A stretch of DNA of 64,000 bases from Polyangiaceae bacterium (GTDB lineage: Bacteria; Myxococcota_A; Polyangia; Polyangiales; Polyangiaceae). The stretch spans positions 1 to 64,000 of the forward strand of contig JADLFU010000062.1 of assembly GCA_020849655.1 (NCBI GenBank), given 5' to 3'. Below, piece after piece: positions 43,064 to 51,999 of the stretch. The notes below the pieces were generated by a model that was not told the DNA's origin, did no database searches, and saw only the letters and a program-made list of their open reading frames with translations. Numbering within the stretch: the first letter of the stretch is position 1; each line of letters begins with the position of its first letter. Both the position numbers and the translations under genes were made by a program.

Positions 43064-43219
43064 CGTGCCAGGTCACGCTAGCAGCAACCCGCGCGCGGGC
43101 ACGCGTGATCCTTCGTTCACAGCGGGCGTGTACCGCGGCGACCGCTGCGCGCGCGTTCACCGCGGGGCGAGCGTGGTATCGATGAGCGCGATGCGCGACG
43201 CCAGCCCCGTGGGGCGCGG

Positions 43220-45376
43220 ATGGAAGACCCCCGCGTGGCGCGGGCCTCGGCGCGCGTCGCCGCCGCGGCGACGCTGTTCTACGCCCTGGTCTCGCTCTGG
43301 GAGCTGTGGGGTCCGCTGCCGGGCGGTCACCTCGGCAACGGCGCCGCGGCCGCGATGGCGGGCGAGAACATGGTGCGGCACCGGGTGCTCGCCGCGGTGC
43401 TCGAGCCGACCGTCGGCGCGCCGACGCCGGCGCAGCTCTATACCCACCACCCGTACGGGACGTTCTTCGCGGGGGCCGTGGGCTACCTCGTCGCCGGGCA
43501 CGGGTGGGTCGCGACCAAGCTGCCCGCCGCGGCGCTGTCGGCGGCGACGCCGTGGCTGCTGTTCGCGTTCGCGAGGGCGCTGTGGGGGCCGCTCGCGGGG
43601 GCGGTGACCGCCGTCGTGTTCGTCACGGTGCCCATCAACCTCGCCTTCGCGAGCTACCTGAACCTCGAGGTGCCGCTGCTGTTCTCCGGCGCGCTGTTCT
43701 CCTGGGCGGCGACGCGGTTCTTCCAGACGCACAGGACTCGTTTCATCCTCGCGTCCGCGGTCGGCGCGTGGCTCACCTGTCAGGCCGACTGGATCGGGAT
43801 GGTGCTCGTCGGAGGGGTCGGCGCGAGCGCGTTCCTCCGGGCGTACGCGCTGCCCGAGCGCTGGTCGCTGCGCATCGATCATCGGCAGCACGCGCGGTGG
43901 TTCGGCTGGGTGACGGCGGCCGCGCTGGTGACGCTGCTGATGTACCTCGGCCTGTTCGCGAAGGCGGGGCGCCTCGGCGACCTCGCGGCGAGCGCCGAGC
44001 TGCGGAGCCACGGCGCGAGCGCGCCGCTCGGGCAGGTGTTCGGGCCGCGGCGCACCATGTGGCTCCTGTGGATGTTGCCCGCGCCCGCCCTGCTGGGCGT
44101 GGCCGCGGGCGCGGCGCTGTCATCGCTGCGGATCACGCGATCGTTCTCGGAGATCGTCCCGGTGTGGTGGCTGGCCGCGGCGTCCCTCCAGTATTTCGGG
44201 TTCCGGCAGGGGGCGGACGTACACGTCTACTGGCCGCACATGTACTCGGTGTGCGCGGCGCTCGGGTGGGGGGTGTTCGCGGCGGGGGTCGGCGACGCGG
44301 CCGTGAGCCTCCGGGCGCCGCGCCTCGGCGTCGCGCTCGCGGCAGGGCCGCCGCTCGTCGCGGCGCTCCTCTCGCTGCGGGTGGGGCTGCCGATCGCCGC
44401 GCAGTCGCGGCTGACGGGGGGCAGGTTCGACGACGGCGGGCGCTACATCGGCGTCGACCGCGACCGACATCAGTTTGCACAGTGGGCGACGCGCGATCTG
44501 CCCCGCGACGCGACGGTTCACTTGCATCGATCGATGACGCCGTCCTGGCCGCTGTCGTACGCGATGAACCGCCCCCACGACGTCGCGGCGACGCCCGAGG
44601 GCGCGTCGCCGCTCCTCGTCGACGCGCGCCGCTGTCGGGCCGAGGAGCTGCGCGCGCTCGCGTCCTCGTTCTCCGTGCGGGTCGTGGGGCCGCACTGGCG
44701 CGTCTCACCGGGCCCGGCCGGCGATCTCGCGGCGCTCCAGTACGACGAGCGCGAGCCGTCGTGGCTCGAGCGGGCGACCGTGAGCGGGACCGATCTCGTG
44801 CGCACCCTCCACGATCGGCCCGACCGGCTCGCCACGTGGGAGTGGCGCCATCACCTCGGGCTGCCAGGCGATCCGCCGAGCGGTGAGCCCGACGGGCCGG
44901 AGGCCGCGCGCGTGCTGCACAACGCCGCGGTCGCGCGGGGGGATCTGGCGCTCGCGGCGGAGCTGCGCGCGGTGGTCGAGCGGCAGATCCAGCGACGGCT
45001 CGACGTCTCCTTCTCCCACGGCGCCACGCTGCTCGGGGTGCGGGTCGACGCCGGCGCGGCGACCGTGATGACGCTGTACTGGTACGCGACGCCCGCGTAC
45101 GCGGCGGGAGACGTCGATTTCCTCGTGCGGAGCGCCGTCGTCGCGCCGCCGCGGCTGTGGCCGTCCCGCGTCGACTACTTCGAGAAGGAGATTGCGCCAC
45201 CCGCGGCGCTCCGGCCCGAGCTGTGGCGCCCGGGCTACCTCTACGCAGAGCGCGTGCTGGTGATGCGCCGGCTCGGGACAGAGCGCTTCGTCGGGGTGTT
45301 CACCGCGCGCTCGGGCCCGGCGCCGCGCCCGCTGACGGGGCCCGAGCGGGTCCCGCTCGTCGTGCTGGGCGGGTGA
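43220..45376 (+). CDS. Glycosyltransferase family 39-like membrane protein
   Basis: A 718-residue protein with about ten or more transmembrane segments in its first 400 residues, in the PMT/ArnT (GT39-type, DUF2723-like) arrangement. An early acidic residue in ELWGPLPGG and the periplasmic loop HRVLAAVLEPTVGAPTPAQLYTHHPYG correspond to the catalytic region of these polyprenyl-phosphate sugar transferases. A soluble C-terminal domain of about 300 residues follows. It would transfer a sugar to a protein or lipid on the outer face. It is not in an operon; the neighbour converges after 28 bp. Confidence 0.72.
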   Translation: MEDPRVARASARVAAAATLFYALVSLWELWGPLPGGHLGNGAAAAMAGENMVRHRVLAAVLEPTVGAPTPAQLYTHHPYGTFFAGAVGYLVAGHGWVATKLPAAALSAATPWLLFAFARALWGPLAGAVTAVVFVTVPINLAFASYLNLEVPLLFSGALFSWAATRFFQTHRTRFILASAVGAWLTCQADWIGMVLVGGVGASAFLRAYALPERWSLRIDHRQHARWFGWVTAAALVTLLMYLGLFAKAGRLGDLAASAELRSHGASAPLGQVFGPRRTMWLLWMLPAPALLGVAAGAALSSLRITRSFSEIVPVWWLAAASLQYFGFRQGADVHVYWPHMYSVCAALGWGVFAAGVGDAAVSLRAPRLGVALAAGPPLVAALLSLRVGLPIAAQSRLTGGRFDDGGRYIGVDRDRHQFAQWATRDLPRDATVHLHRSMTPSWPLSYAMNRPHDVAATPEGASPLLVDARRCRAEELRALASSFSVRVVGPHWRVSPGPAGDLAALQYDEREPSWLERATVSGTDLVRTLHDRPDRLATWEWRHHLGLPGDPPSGEPDGPEAARVLHNAAVARGDLALAAELRAVVERQIQRRLDVSFSHGATLLGVRVDAGAATVMTLYWYATPAYAAGDVDFLVRSAVVAPPRLWPSRVDYFEKEIAPPAALRPELWRPGYLYAERVLVMRRLGTERFVGVFTARSGPAPRPLTGPERVPLVVLGG

Positions 45377-45404
45377 GCCGAACAAAATAAACCTAACCTG
45401 ACGC

Positions 45405-46910
45405 TCAGTGCCAGGTGCCGACGCTGAGCCCGATGTTCTGGTAGCGAGGGGCGACGTCGCCGGCGAAGGTGATGCGCCACTCGGTCTGCTTGCTGTAGAG
45501 CCCGAGCATCCCGGAGGTGAACAGCTTCTGCTCGATGCCGAACGTGAAATGCTGCCGCGCGCCGGCGAGCAGGCCGGGCTCGGGTGACAGTCGGTAGCGG
45601 GTCTGCTCCACGTAGGTGCCGACGCGCGCGATCATCCAGTAGGGGATGGGCTCTCCCTCGATGCCGAGGCGCGGCTGGATGGTGCGCTTGCTGCCGCTCG
45701 GGACGTCCTCGCGCCGGAGGAAGGACTGGAGGCCGACCGCGTCGGGGCTCGTGCCAGTGATGACGACCTCGGCCGCCACCTGGATGCGCGCGCGGGGCCA
45801 GTTGCGGTAGCGGGCGCGGCGGGCGTCCTTCAGCAGGCTCGACCACTCGTCGAAGTGTGTGTCCTCCTCCTCGCGGAGCCTCCGCTCGCGGGCGCGCAGC
45901 TCGGCCGCGCGGGCGGCGCGCGCGACAGGGTCCGCGAGGCGCGCGAGCTCGACGTCGTGGGACATCCGGCGCGCGGCGCGGCGCTCGGCGATGCGCGCGC
46001 GCACCGTGGCCTCCTGCTCGTGGGGGTTCAGCCACTTGGGGTTCAGCGGGCGCGGTCCGGCCGACAGCACCGCGCCCACCTGCAGCTCGCCTGGTTGCAA
46101 GACGCGCGCGGGCATCGGGAACCCCCCGGCGCGCCGCACGCCCTCGTCGTCGACCGCGACGCCGCTCGGATCGCCGGAGGTGGAGAGGGGGAAGCGGTAC
46201 GTCGCGCCGAGGCGCCACGGTGACCAGTCGGGCGCGACGACGAAGCCCAGCTCGGGCGCGAAGCCGAGCATCGACAGCGACTGGTCGCGCGTGCTGACGA
46301 AGATCGCGCGCGTGCTCGCGCCCGGCGACAGCGTGTGCACGACCGTGCGCAGCCCGCGCAGCCCCGCGCCGACGAACAGCTGGTGACCGAGGAGCGCGTA
46401 GGCGCTGGAGACGTGGAAGTTCCCGAGGTTGACGACGCTGCCGGGCGTCGTGTCGGTCGACGCGATCGTGTAGCGCTGAAAGTCGGCGTTGGCGCCGATG
46501 CCGAACGGCCCCCACTGGAGGATGCCGCCGACCGTGTAGAAGAACGCGGTCGAGTTCAGGCCCACCTCGCCGCGGTTGTCGAAGTCGGTGCGCCCGAACG
46601 CGCCGGGCAGGGACGCGCCGTACGAGAAATCGTAGCTGAACCACGACGCCGCGTACGGCGCGCGGACGGCGGAGGCCGCGGCGTTGGAGCCGAGCCCCTC
46701 GACGCCGTCGGCGATCGCGGCGTACGCGCCGCCCATCGCGAGCACCGCGAGCGGCGCGAGCACCGGGCCCTGCACGACCTCGACGTTGTAGTCGTTGCGG
46801 CAGAGGGGCGCGCGGGAGGACGCGGCCGGAGGGCACGCCGCGCCAGCCGCGCCCGCGGCCGTCAGGGCGGCGGCGAGTGGCCTCGCCCACGACACGCGCC
46901 GCGCCTGCAT
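45405..46910 (-). CDS. FadL/PorV-like outer-membrane protein with charged helical insertion
   Basis: A 501-residue outer-membrane protein. The N-terminal GGAYAAIADGVEGLGSNAAA is the hatch signature of FadL/OmpP1-like hydrophobic-compound channels, and barrel strands follow (EVGLNSTAFFYTVGGILQWG, LGATYRFPLSTSG, YTIASTDTTPGSVVNLG). Unusually, residues about 305-370 are a highly charged Arg/Glu helix (RARIAERRAARRMSHD ... RERRLREEEDTHFDEW) between barrel strands. The promoter is TTGACG-N18-TAGTCG (46946-46917), 6 nt before the ATG. Divergent from the rhomboid operon. Confidence 0.8.
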   Translation of the reverse strand: MQARRVSWARPLAAALTAAGAAGAACPPAASSRAPLCRNDYNVEVVQGPVLAPLAVLAMGGAYAAIADGVEGLGSNAAASAVRAPYAASWFSYDFSYGASLPGAFGRTDFDNRGEVGLNSTAFFYTVGGILQWGPFGIGANADFQRYTIASTDTTPGSVVNLGNFHVSSAYALLGHQLFVGAGLRGLRTVVHTLSPGASTRAIFVSTRDQSLSMLGFAPELGFVVAPDWSPWRLGATYRFPLSTSGDPSGVAVDDEGVRRAGGFPMPARVLQPGELQVGAVLSAGPRPLNPKWLNPHEQEATVRARIAERRAARRMSHDVELARLADPVARAARAAELRARERRLREEEDTHFDEWSSLLKDARRARYRNWPRARIQVAAEVVITGTSPDAVGLQSFLRREDVPSGSKRTIQPRLGIEGEPIPYWMIARVGTYVEQTRYRLSPEPGLLAGARQHFTFGIEQKLFTSGMLGLYSKQTEWRITFAGDVAPRYQNIGLSVGTWH

Positions 46911-46916
46911 CGGTGC

Positions 46917-46946
46917 CGACTAGCGCCCCGCCGCGCTCCGCGTCAA
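46917..46946 (-). promoter_or_regulatory. sigma70-type promoter of the FadL-like gene
   Basis: Minus strand: TTGACG (46946-46941), 18-nt spacer, TAGTCG (46922-46917), then 6 nt to ATG 46910. The transcript would begin at or next to the start codon. Confidence 0.5.
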
Positions 46947-47009
46947 GGCGGGACGCCGCGTTTGTCGGGTCGCCGGGCCGCGAAAATGAGCTAACAAGCG
47001 CGGCGCTCG

Positions 47010-47927
47010 ATGGCCCGGTTCGGTCGCACCTGCCCGTTCTGCCGCGCGTACAACGCGAGCGCCGACGCGCGCTGCTCGCGCTGCGACGCGTGGCTGCCGC
47101 CGGAGGCCCTCGCCGCGCCGCTCCGCTGGCTGCGCGCGACCGAGAACGCCTCCACGCTGGTGCTCGGCGGGGTCAACATCGCCGTCTACGCGCTGATGCT
47201 GGCCGACGCCGTGCGCGCGGGGGGCGGGGCCTTCCAGGCGATGTGGAGCATCCCCGCGTCGACGATGATGCGCTTCGGCGCGATGGGCTGGGGCGCCGAG
47301 CAGGTGGAGATCGGGCGCTACCTCACCGCCTGCTTCGTGCACCTGTCGCTGATGCACATCGGGTTCAACATGCTCGCGCTCGCCGATCTCGGGCGCGTCG
47401 CCGAGCAGAAGGTCGGCAGCCTGCGGCTCGTCGCGTCGTACGTCGTGACGGGCGTCGGGGGGTTCCTCGCGTCGCGGCTCTGGTACGGCCCCGTCGGCCC
47501 GCCGACCGCGGGCGCGAGCGGCGCGATCTTCGGGCTCTACGGCGTCGTCATCGCGAGCCTCGCCGTGCGGCGCGATCCGCTCTGGCAGGGCGTGTTCGTG
47601 CGCGTCGTCCTCTCGAGCTTCGTCTGGTACTTCGTGCTGCACACGAACCAGGCCGCGCACCTCGGCGGGCTCGCGGTCGGGCTCGGCGTCGGCGCGCTGT
47701 TCGAGCTCGAGCGGCGGCCCTGGCGGCGCGACGCCGCGCTCGCGGTCTTCGCGCTGCTCTCCGCGGCGGCGACGGTGGGCGCGTTCGCGTGGGCGCAGGC
47801 GTCGCCGGTGTGGCGCAGGCTGCGCGAGCTCGAGGAGGCGCGCCGCGACCGCGTGGCGCCCATCGTGCGGCCCATCGCGCCGGCGCGGCCCGAGGCCCCG
47901 CGCGCGCCCGAGCCCGACGATCCATGA
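47010..47927 (+). CDS. Rhomboid-family intramembrane serine protease
   Basis: A 305-residue protein. An N-terminal zinc ribbon (C8, C11, C22, C25) precedes a rhomboid domain of six or so transmembrane helices: the loop-1 region, HLSLMHIGFNMLAL, catalytic Ser in GASGAIFGLYG and catalytic His in QAAHLGGLAVG. A Pro/Glu-rich tail ends the chain. The zinc ribbon may recruit a substrate. TAACAA (46992-46997) lies 12 nt before the ATG. It heads a coupled operon; the next ATG overlaps its stop. Confidence 0.9.
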   Translation: MARFGRTCPFCRAYNASADARCSRCDAWLPPEALAAPLRWLRATENASTLVLGGVNIAVYALMLADAVRAGGGAFQAMWSIPASTMMRFGAMGWGAEQVEIGRYLTACFVHLSLMHIGFNMLALADLGRVAEQKVGSLRLVASYVVTGVGGFLASRLWYGPVGPPTAGASGAIFGLYGVVIASLAVRRDPLWQGVFVRVVLSSFVWYFVLHTNQAAHLGGLAVGLGVGALFELERRPWRRDAALAVFALLSAAATVGAFAWAQASPVWRRLRELEEARRDRVAPIVRPIAPARPEAPRAPEPDDP

Positions 47928-49345
47928 GCGACGAGCTCGGCGGCCGCGCGCGCCTCGGCGTGGCGCTGCTCGCGGCGCGCACCGCCATCGTGCAGGTGGG
48001 GGTGCTCGTCGGGCAGATCGTGATGGCGCGCCTGCTCGAGCCGGCCGACTTCGGCCTGTACGGCGCGTGCGTGGTCGCGATGCAGTTCTTCGCGTTCTTC
48101 GGCGACGGCGGGCTCGCGGCCGCGCTCATCCAGAAGCAGGCGCCGCCGACCTCGCGCGAGCTGTCGTCGGCGTTCTGGCTGATGGTGGGCGTCGCCTGCG
48201 TGGTGGTCGCGGTCGCGTGGTCGCTCGCGCCGCTGCTCCCGGTCGTCTGGCCCGACGCGCCGCCGAGCGGGCCGACCTTGCTGCGCATCGTCGCGTTCGA
48301 GTTCCTGCTGGTGTCGCTGCGCGCCGTGCCGACGCTGCTGCTCGAGCGGGACGTCAGCTACGCGAAGCTCGCGGTCGTCGAGACGGTGCGCGACCTCTCG
48401 TACTATTTCGTCGCGCTGCCGCTCGCCGCGTTCACGTCGCTCGGCGTCCTGTCGATCGGGGTGGGCATCCTCGCCGAGGGGACGCTGGGCGTGCTCCTGG
48501 CCTTCTGGGCGCGCCCGTTCCGCCCGCGCTGGGTGTTCGACCGAGCGGCGCTGGGGCCGCTGTTGCGCTACGGGCTCCAGTTCCAGGGCAGCCGCTTCAT
48601 CGGGCTCGTCAACGAGGGCGTGCTGCCCATCCTCGGCGGCCGCCTCGGGCTCGCGTCGGTGGGCCTGCTGCGCTGGGCGCGCGAGACGTCGAGCTTCCCG
48701 ATGAAGCTCGTGGAGATCCTCGCCCGCGTGACCTTCCCCATCTATGGCCGGGTGCGCGACGAGCCGGCGAAGATGGCCGAGACGCTGTCGCGGGTCACCT
48801 TCCTCTGCGCGCTGCTCGCGGCGGCGCTCTCGGGGATGTTCCTCGGCATGGGGCGGCCGTTCGTGCGCATCGTCTGGTCCGAGAAGTGGCTCGCGGCCGA
48901 GCCCGCGTTCCACGTCTACCTCGCCGCGGCGATGCTCCCTATCCTCGGGCCGCTCGTGTCGAGCGCGTGCGACGCCCTCGGCAGGCCGCGGGTGTTCGTG
49001 CGGGTGGCGCTCTCCTTGCTGGCGCTCAACTGGACCGTGCTGCTCGTCGCGAGGCCCGCGGGCATCCGCGAGTTCGCGCTCGCGCACGTCGCGCACGCGG
49101 GCGTTGGGTTCGTTGCGTCTGCCCTGATCGCCCGCGCGCTCGTGCCCGGCGTCGCCCTGGTCCGCAGCCTGGCGACGCCGCTCGTGGGCGGCGGGCTGGC
49201 CTTCCTCGCGGGGGTGAAGCTCGAACCGCACGTGCACGGGCCGCTCACGCTGGTGCCCGCGGTGCTCGCGTGCGTGGCGGCGGCGACGCTGCCCGCGCTC
49301 GTGCTCGACCGTGAGCGCTTGCGGGGCGCGTTGCGCATCGCGTGA
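47924..49345 (+). CDS. Wzx/MurJ-type polysaccharide flippase-like membrane protein
   Basis: A 473-residue membrane protein with about 12-14 hydrophobic segments of the oligosaccharide flippase superfamily. VMARLLEPADFGLYGACVVAMQFFAFFGDGGLAAALIQKQ near the N-terminus is characteristic of Wzx-like O-antigen/exopolysaccharide exporters. The central FPIYGRVRDEPAKM loop also fits. It probably moves lipid-linked sugar repeats across the inner membrane. No glycosyltransferase or polymerase genes adjoin it. ATGA overlap with the rhomboid gene and GTGA overlap with tlyA. Confidence 0.82.
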   Translation: MSDELGGRARLGVALLAARTAIVQVGVLVGQIVMARLLEPADFGLYGACVVAMQFFAFFGDGGLAAALIQKQAPPTSRELSSAFWLMVGVACVVVAVAWSLAPLLPVVWPDAPPSGPTLLRIVAFEFLLVSLRAVPTLLLERDVSYAKLAVVETVRDLSYYFVALPLAAFTSLGVLSIGVGILAEGTLGVLLAFWARPFRPRWVFDRAALGPLLRYGLQFQGSRFIGLVNEGVLPILGGRLGLASVGLLRWARETSSFPMKLVEILARVTFPIYGRVRDEPAKMAETLSRVTFLCALLAAALSGMFLGMGRPFVRIVWSEKWLAAEPAFHVYLAAAMLPILGPLVSSACDALGRPRVFVRVALSLLALNWTVLLVARPAGIREFALAHVAHAGVGFVASALIARALVPGVALVRSLATPLVGGGLAFLAGVKLEPHVHGPLTLVPAVLACVAAATLPALVLDRERLRGALRIA

Positions 49346-50178
49346 GCGAGGAGGCCCTTGTCGCGGCTCCCCCGACCGGCGAAGAGTCCGCGAGGCCCAC
49401 GTTCGGTGGTAGAGCGACCCCGGTGAGCGAGCCCCGCGTGCGCCTGGACGTCCTCTTGGTCGAGCGCGGCCTCGCCGAGACGCGCCAGAAGGCGCAGGCC
49501 CTCGTCGTCGCGGGGCACGTCTTCCAGGGCGAGCGCCGCCTCGACAAGCCCGGCGCGCCCGTCGCGCGCGACGTCGAGCTCACCGTGCGCGGTCGCGACA
49601 ATCCTTACGTCTCGCGCGGGGGGCTGAAGCTCCGGGGCGCGCTCCTCGCGTTCGCGCCGCGCGGGCTCGAGGTCACGGCGCGCGTCGCCCTGGACGTCGG
49701 CGCGTCGACGGGCGGGTTCACCGATTGCCTGCTCCAGCACGGCGCGCGCAAGGTGTACGCCGTCGACGTGGGCAAGGGCCTCCTGCACGACAAGCTCCGC
49801 AGGGATCCGCGCGTTGTCGTGCGCGAGGGCGAGAACGCGCGGTTCCTCTCGGCGGCGTCCTTCGACGAGCCCGTCGACGTGGCGGTGATCGACGCGTCCT
49901 TCATCGGCCTCGCCGCGCTCTTGCCGCCCGTCGCGGCGAGCCTCCGCCCGGGCGGCGCGCTCTGCGCGCTCGTGAAGCCCCAGTTCGAGGCGGGGCGTGA
50001 CGCGGTGGCGCGCGGGCGCGGCGTCATCCGCGACGAGGCGGTGCGCGACGCGGCGATCGCGCGGGTGCGCGACGCGCTCGGCGAGCACGGCCTGTCGCTC
50101 GTGGCGGAGACGGACGCGGCGGTGCGCGGCCCGAAGGGCAACCTCGAGCGGTTCGTCTACGCGAGGCGCGCGTCGTGA
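49342..50178 (+). CDS. tlyA: TlyA-family rRNA 2'-O-methyltransferase
   Basis: A 278-residue protein with an S4 RNA-binding domain (RLDVLLVERGLAETRQKAQALVVAGHVF) and an FtsJ-like methyltransferase domain (VALDVGASTGGFTDCLLQHGARKVYAVDVGKG, VDVAVIDASFIGLAALLP, LVKPQFEAGRD). TlyA modifies 16S and 23S rRNA; the name is by homology. GTG 49342 gives the usual 4-bp overlap, but GTG 49423 would start the protein directly at the S4 domain and is also plausible. Confidence 0.88.
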   Translation: MSEEALVAAPPTGEESARPTFGGRATPVSEPRVRLDVLLVERGLAETRQKAQALVVAGHVFQGERRLDKPGAPVARDVELTVRGRDNPYVSRGGLKLRGALLAFAPRGLEVTARVALDVGASTGGFTDCLLQHGARKVYAVDVGKGLLHDKLRRDPRVVVREGENARFLSAASFDEPVDVAVIDASFIGLAALLPPVAASLRPGGALCALVKPQFEAGRDAVARGRGVIRDEAVRDAAIARVRDALGEHGLSLVAETDAAVRGPKGNLERFVYARRAS

Positions 50179-51398
50179 GGCGGGGCGCGCTCGCCACGCT
50201 GTTCTTGACGATGCTCATCGACCTGCTGGGCTTCGGCATGGTCGTGCCCTTCCTGCCGCGCATGGCGCGCGAGCTCGGCGCGACCGACGTCGAGGCGTCG
50301 CTCGTGATGTCGGGCTACTCGCTGATGCAGCTGCTGTTCGTGCCCATCTGGGGCCGGCTGTCCGACCGCGTCGGCCGCAAGCCGGTGCTGCTGTGGAGCA
50401 TCTCGGCGACGTGCGTGTTCATGGCGGCGCTCGGGTTCGCGGAGACGCTGTGGATGCTGCTCGCGGCGCGCATCGTCTCGGGCGTCGCGACGGCGAACCT
50501 CTCCGTCGTGCAGGCGTGCGTCGCCGACGTCACGAAGCCGGAGGAGCGCGCGAAGGGCATGGGCCTGCTCGGGGCGGCGTTCGGCATCGGGTTCGTGCTC
50601 GGCCCGTTCTTCGGCGGGCACCTCGCCGCGCTGAAGTGGCTCGGGCGTGAGTCGACCGGGCCGGCGTTCGCGTCGGCGGCGCTCGCGCTGCTCAACCTCG
50701 TGATGGCGCTCGCCCTGCTCCCGGAGACGCTCCCGCCCGAGCGCCGCGGCGAGCCCCGCGTCGAGCGGGCGAACGTGCTGCGCCCGTCGAGCTACCTGCG
50801 CGCCGTGCGCGCGTCGCACGTCACGCTGCCCGTCCTCTTGAACGTCGTGTTCGTCGGCTCGTTCGCGGGGCTGGAGTTCACGTTCGGATTGTTCGCGCTC
50901 GACGCGTTCGACATGAACGCGCGCGGCGTCGGGAACGTGTTCGGCGTGATGGGCGTCGTCGGCGCGATCATCCAGGGAGGCCTCATCCGCAAGCTCGCGC
51001 CGAGGCTGGGCGAGGTGCGGCTCCTGCGGGTGGGGCTCGTGCTCTTGTCGACGGGGTTCCTGCTGCTCGTGCGCACGCCGCACTGGGGCGTCGCGGGGCT
51101 CTACGCGGTCACGCTCGTGCTCGCGACGGGGCACAGCGTGTCGGTGCCGAGCCTGTCGTCGTACGTGTCGCGGCGCGCGCCGGCGACGGCGCAGGGCGCG
51201 ACGCTCGGGCTCCTGCAGTCGAGCGGCTCGCTCGGGCGGCTCGTCGGGCCGGTGACGGCGGGCGCGCTCTACGGTCACGTGAGCCACGTCGCGCCGTACC
51301 TGCTCTCGTCGGTGGGCATGGCGGTCGCCGCGGTCATCTCGACGCGCCTCGCGCCGGTGGTCGCGGTCGACGCGGGCGCGCCGGACGCCGGCGGCTGA
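50175..51398 (+). CDS. Major facilitator superfamily transporter, TetA-like
   Basis: A 407-residue 12-TM MFS protein. The loop 2-3 motif is GRLSDRVGRKPVLLW, and the motif C region (GLLGAAFGIGFVLGPFFGG) is typical of drug/H+ antiporters of the TetA/DHA1 type. Substrate unknown. The GTG start overlaps the tlyA stop; nadD follows after 31 bp with its own -10. Confidence 0.88.
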   Translation: MRRGALATLFLTMLIDLLGFGMVVPFLPRMARELGATDVEASLVMSGYSLMQLLFVPIWGRLSDRVGRKPVLLWSISATCVFMAALGFAETLWMLLAARIVSGVATANLSVVQACVADVTKPEERAKGMGLLGAAFGIGFVLGPFFGGHLAALKWLGRESTGPAFASAALALLNLVMALALLPETLPPERRGEPRVERANVLRPSSYLRAVRASHVTLPVLLNVVFVGSFAGLEFTFGLFALDAFDMNARGVGNVFGVMGVVGAIIQGGLIRKLAPRLGEVRLLRVGLVLLSTGFLLLVRTPHWGVAGLYAVTLVLATGHSVSVPSLSSYVSRRAPATAQGATLGLLQSSGSLGRLVGPVTAGALYGHVSHVAPYLLSSVGMAVAAVISTRLAPVVAVDAGAPDAGG

Positions 51399-51429
51399 GC
51401 CGCGCCGGTGTGCTATTCGTCGGCGCCGC

Positions 51430-51999
51430 ATGCACGGTGACACCCGTCGACGAACCGCGGTCTACGGCGGCAGCTTCGACCCTCCGCACGTCGGGCACGT
51501 GCTCGCGGTCGCGTACGCGCTCTCGACGGGCGAGGTCGACGAGGTGCTGGTCGTCCCGTGCTTCCACCACCCGTTCGCGAAGTCGCTCGCGCCGTTCGAC
51601 GCGCGGGTCGAGATGGTCGAGGCGGCGATGGCGCCGCTCCGCCGGGTGGAGGTGTCGCGCGTCGAGGAGGTGCTCGGGGGCGAGAGCCGGACGCTCCGCA
51701 CGGTGCAGCACCTCCGCGCGGAGGACCCGTCGCGCAGCCTGCGCCTCCTGATCGGCTCGGACATCCTCGCCGACGCGCCGAAGTGGCACGGGTTCGCCGA
51801 TGTCGTCGCGCTCGCGCCCTTGCTGGTGCTCGGGCGCGTCGGGTTCGTGCGCGACGACGCGCCGCCGCCGGTGCTGCCGGACGTGTCGAGCACGCGGGTG
51901 CGCGCCGCCGTCCCCGCGGGCCGCGACATGTCGGCGCTCGTGCCTGCGCGGGTGCTCGAGATCATCCGACGCGAGGGGCTGTACAAGGGCGCCCCATGA
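51430..51999 (+). CDS. nadD: Nicotinate-nucleotide adenylyltransferase
   Basis: A 189-residue nucleotidyltransferase that forms nicotinic acid adenine dinucleotide in NAD synthesis. It has the GGSFDPPHVGH motif (residues 13-23), FHHPFAKS and the C-terminal SSTRVRAA motif. The ATG at 51430 lies 10 nt after an extended -10 (TGCTATTCG, hexamer 51414-51419). It is the third-to-last or second-to-last gene of its operon and is coupled to the DUF2520 gene by ATGA overlap. Confidence 0.93.
   Translation: MHGDTRRRTAVYGGSFDPPHVGHVLAVAYALSTGEVDEVLVVPCFHHPFAKSLAPFDARVEMVEAAMAPLRRVEVSRVEEVLGGESRTLRTVQHLRAEDPSRSLRLLIGSDILADAPKWHGFADVVALAPLLVLGRVGFVRDDAPPPVLPDVSSTRVRAAVPAGRDMSALVPARVLEIIRREGLYKGAP

Noticed and set aside
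43182-43607. ATG 43182 open frame before the GT39-like gene
   Set aside because: It is in a different frame from the membrane protein, Arg/Ser-rich, and reads through the first GT39 codons without recognisable content.
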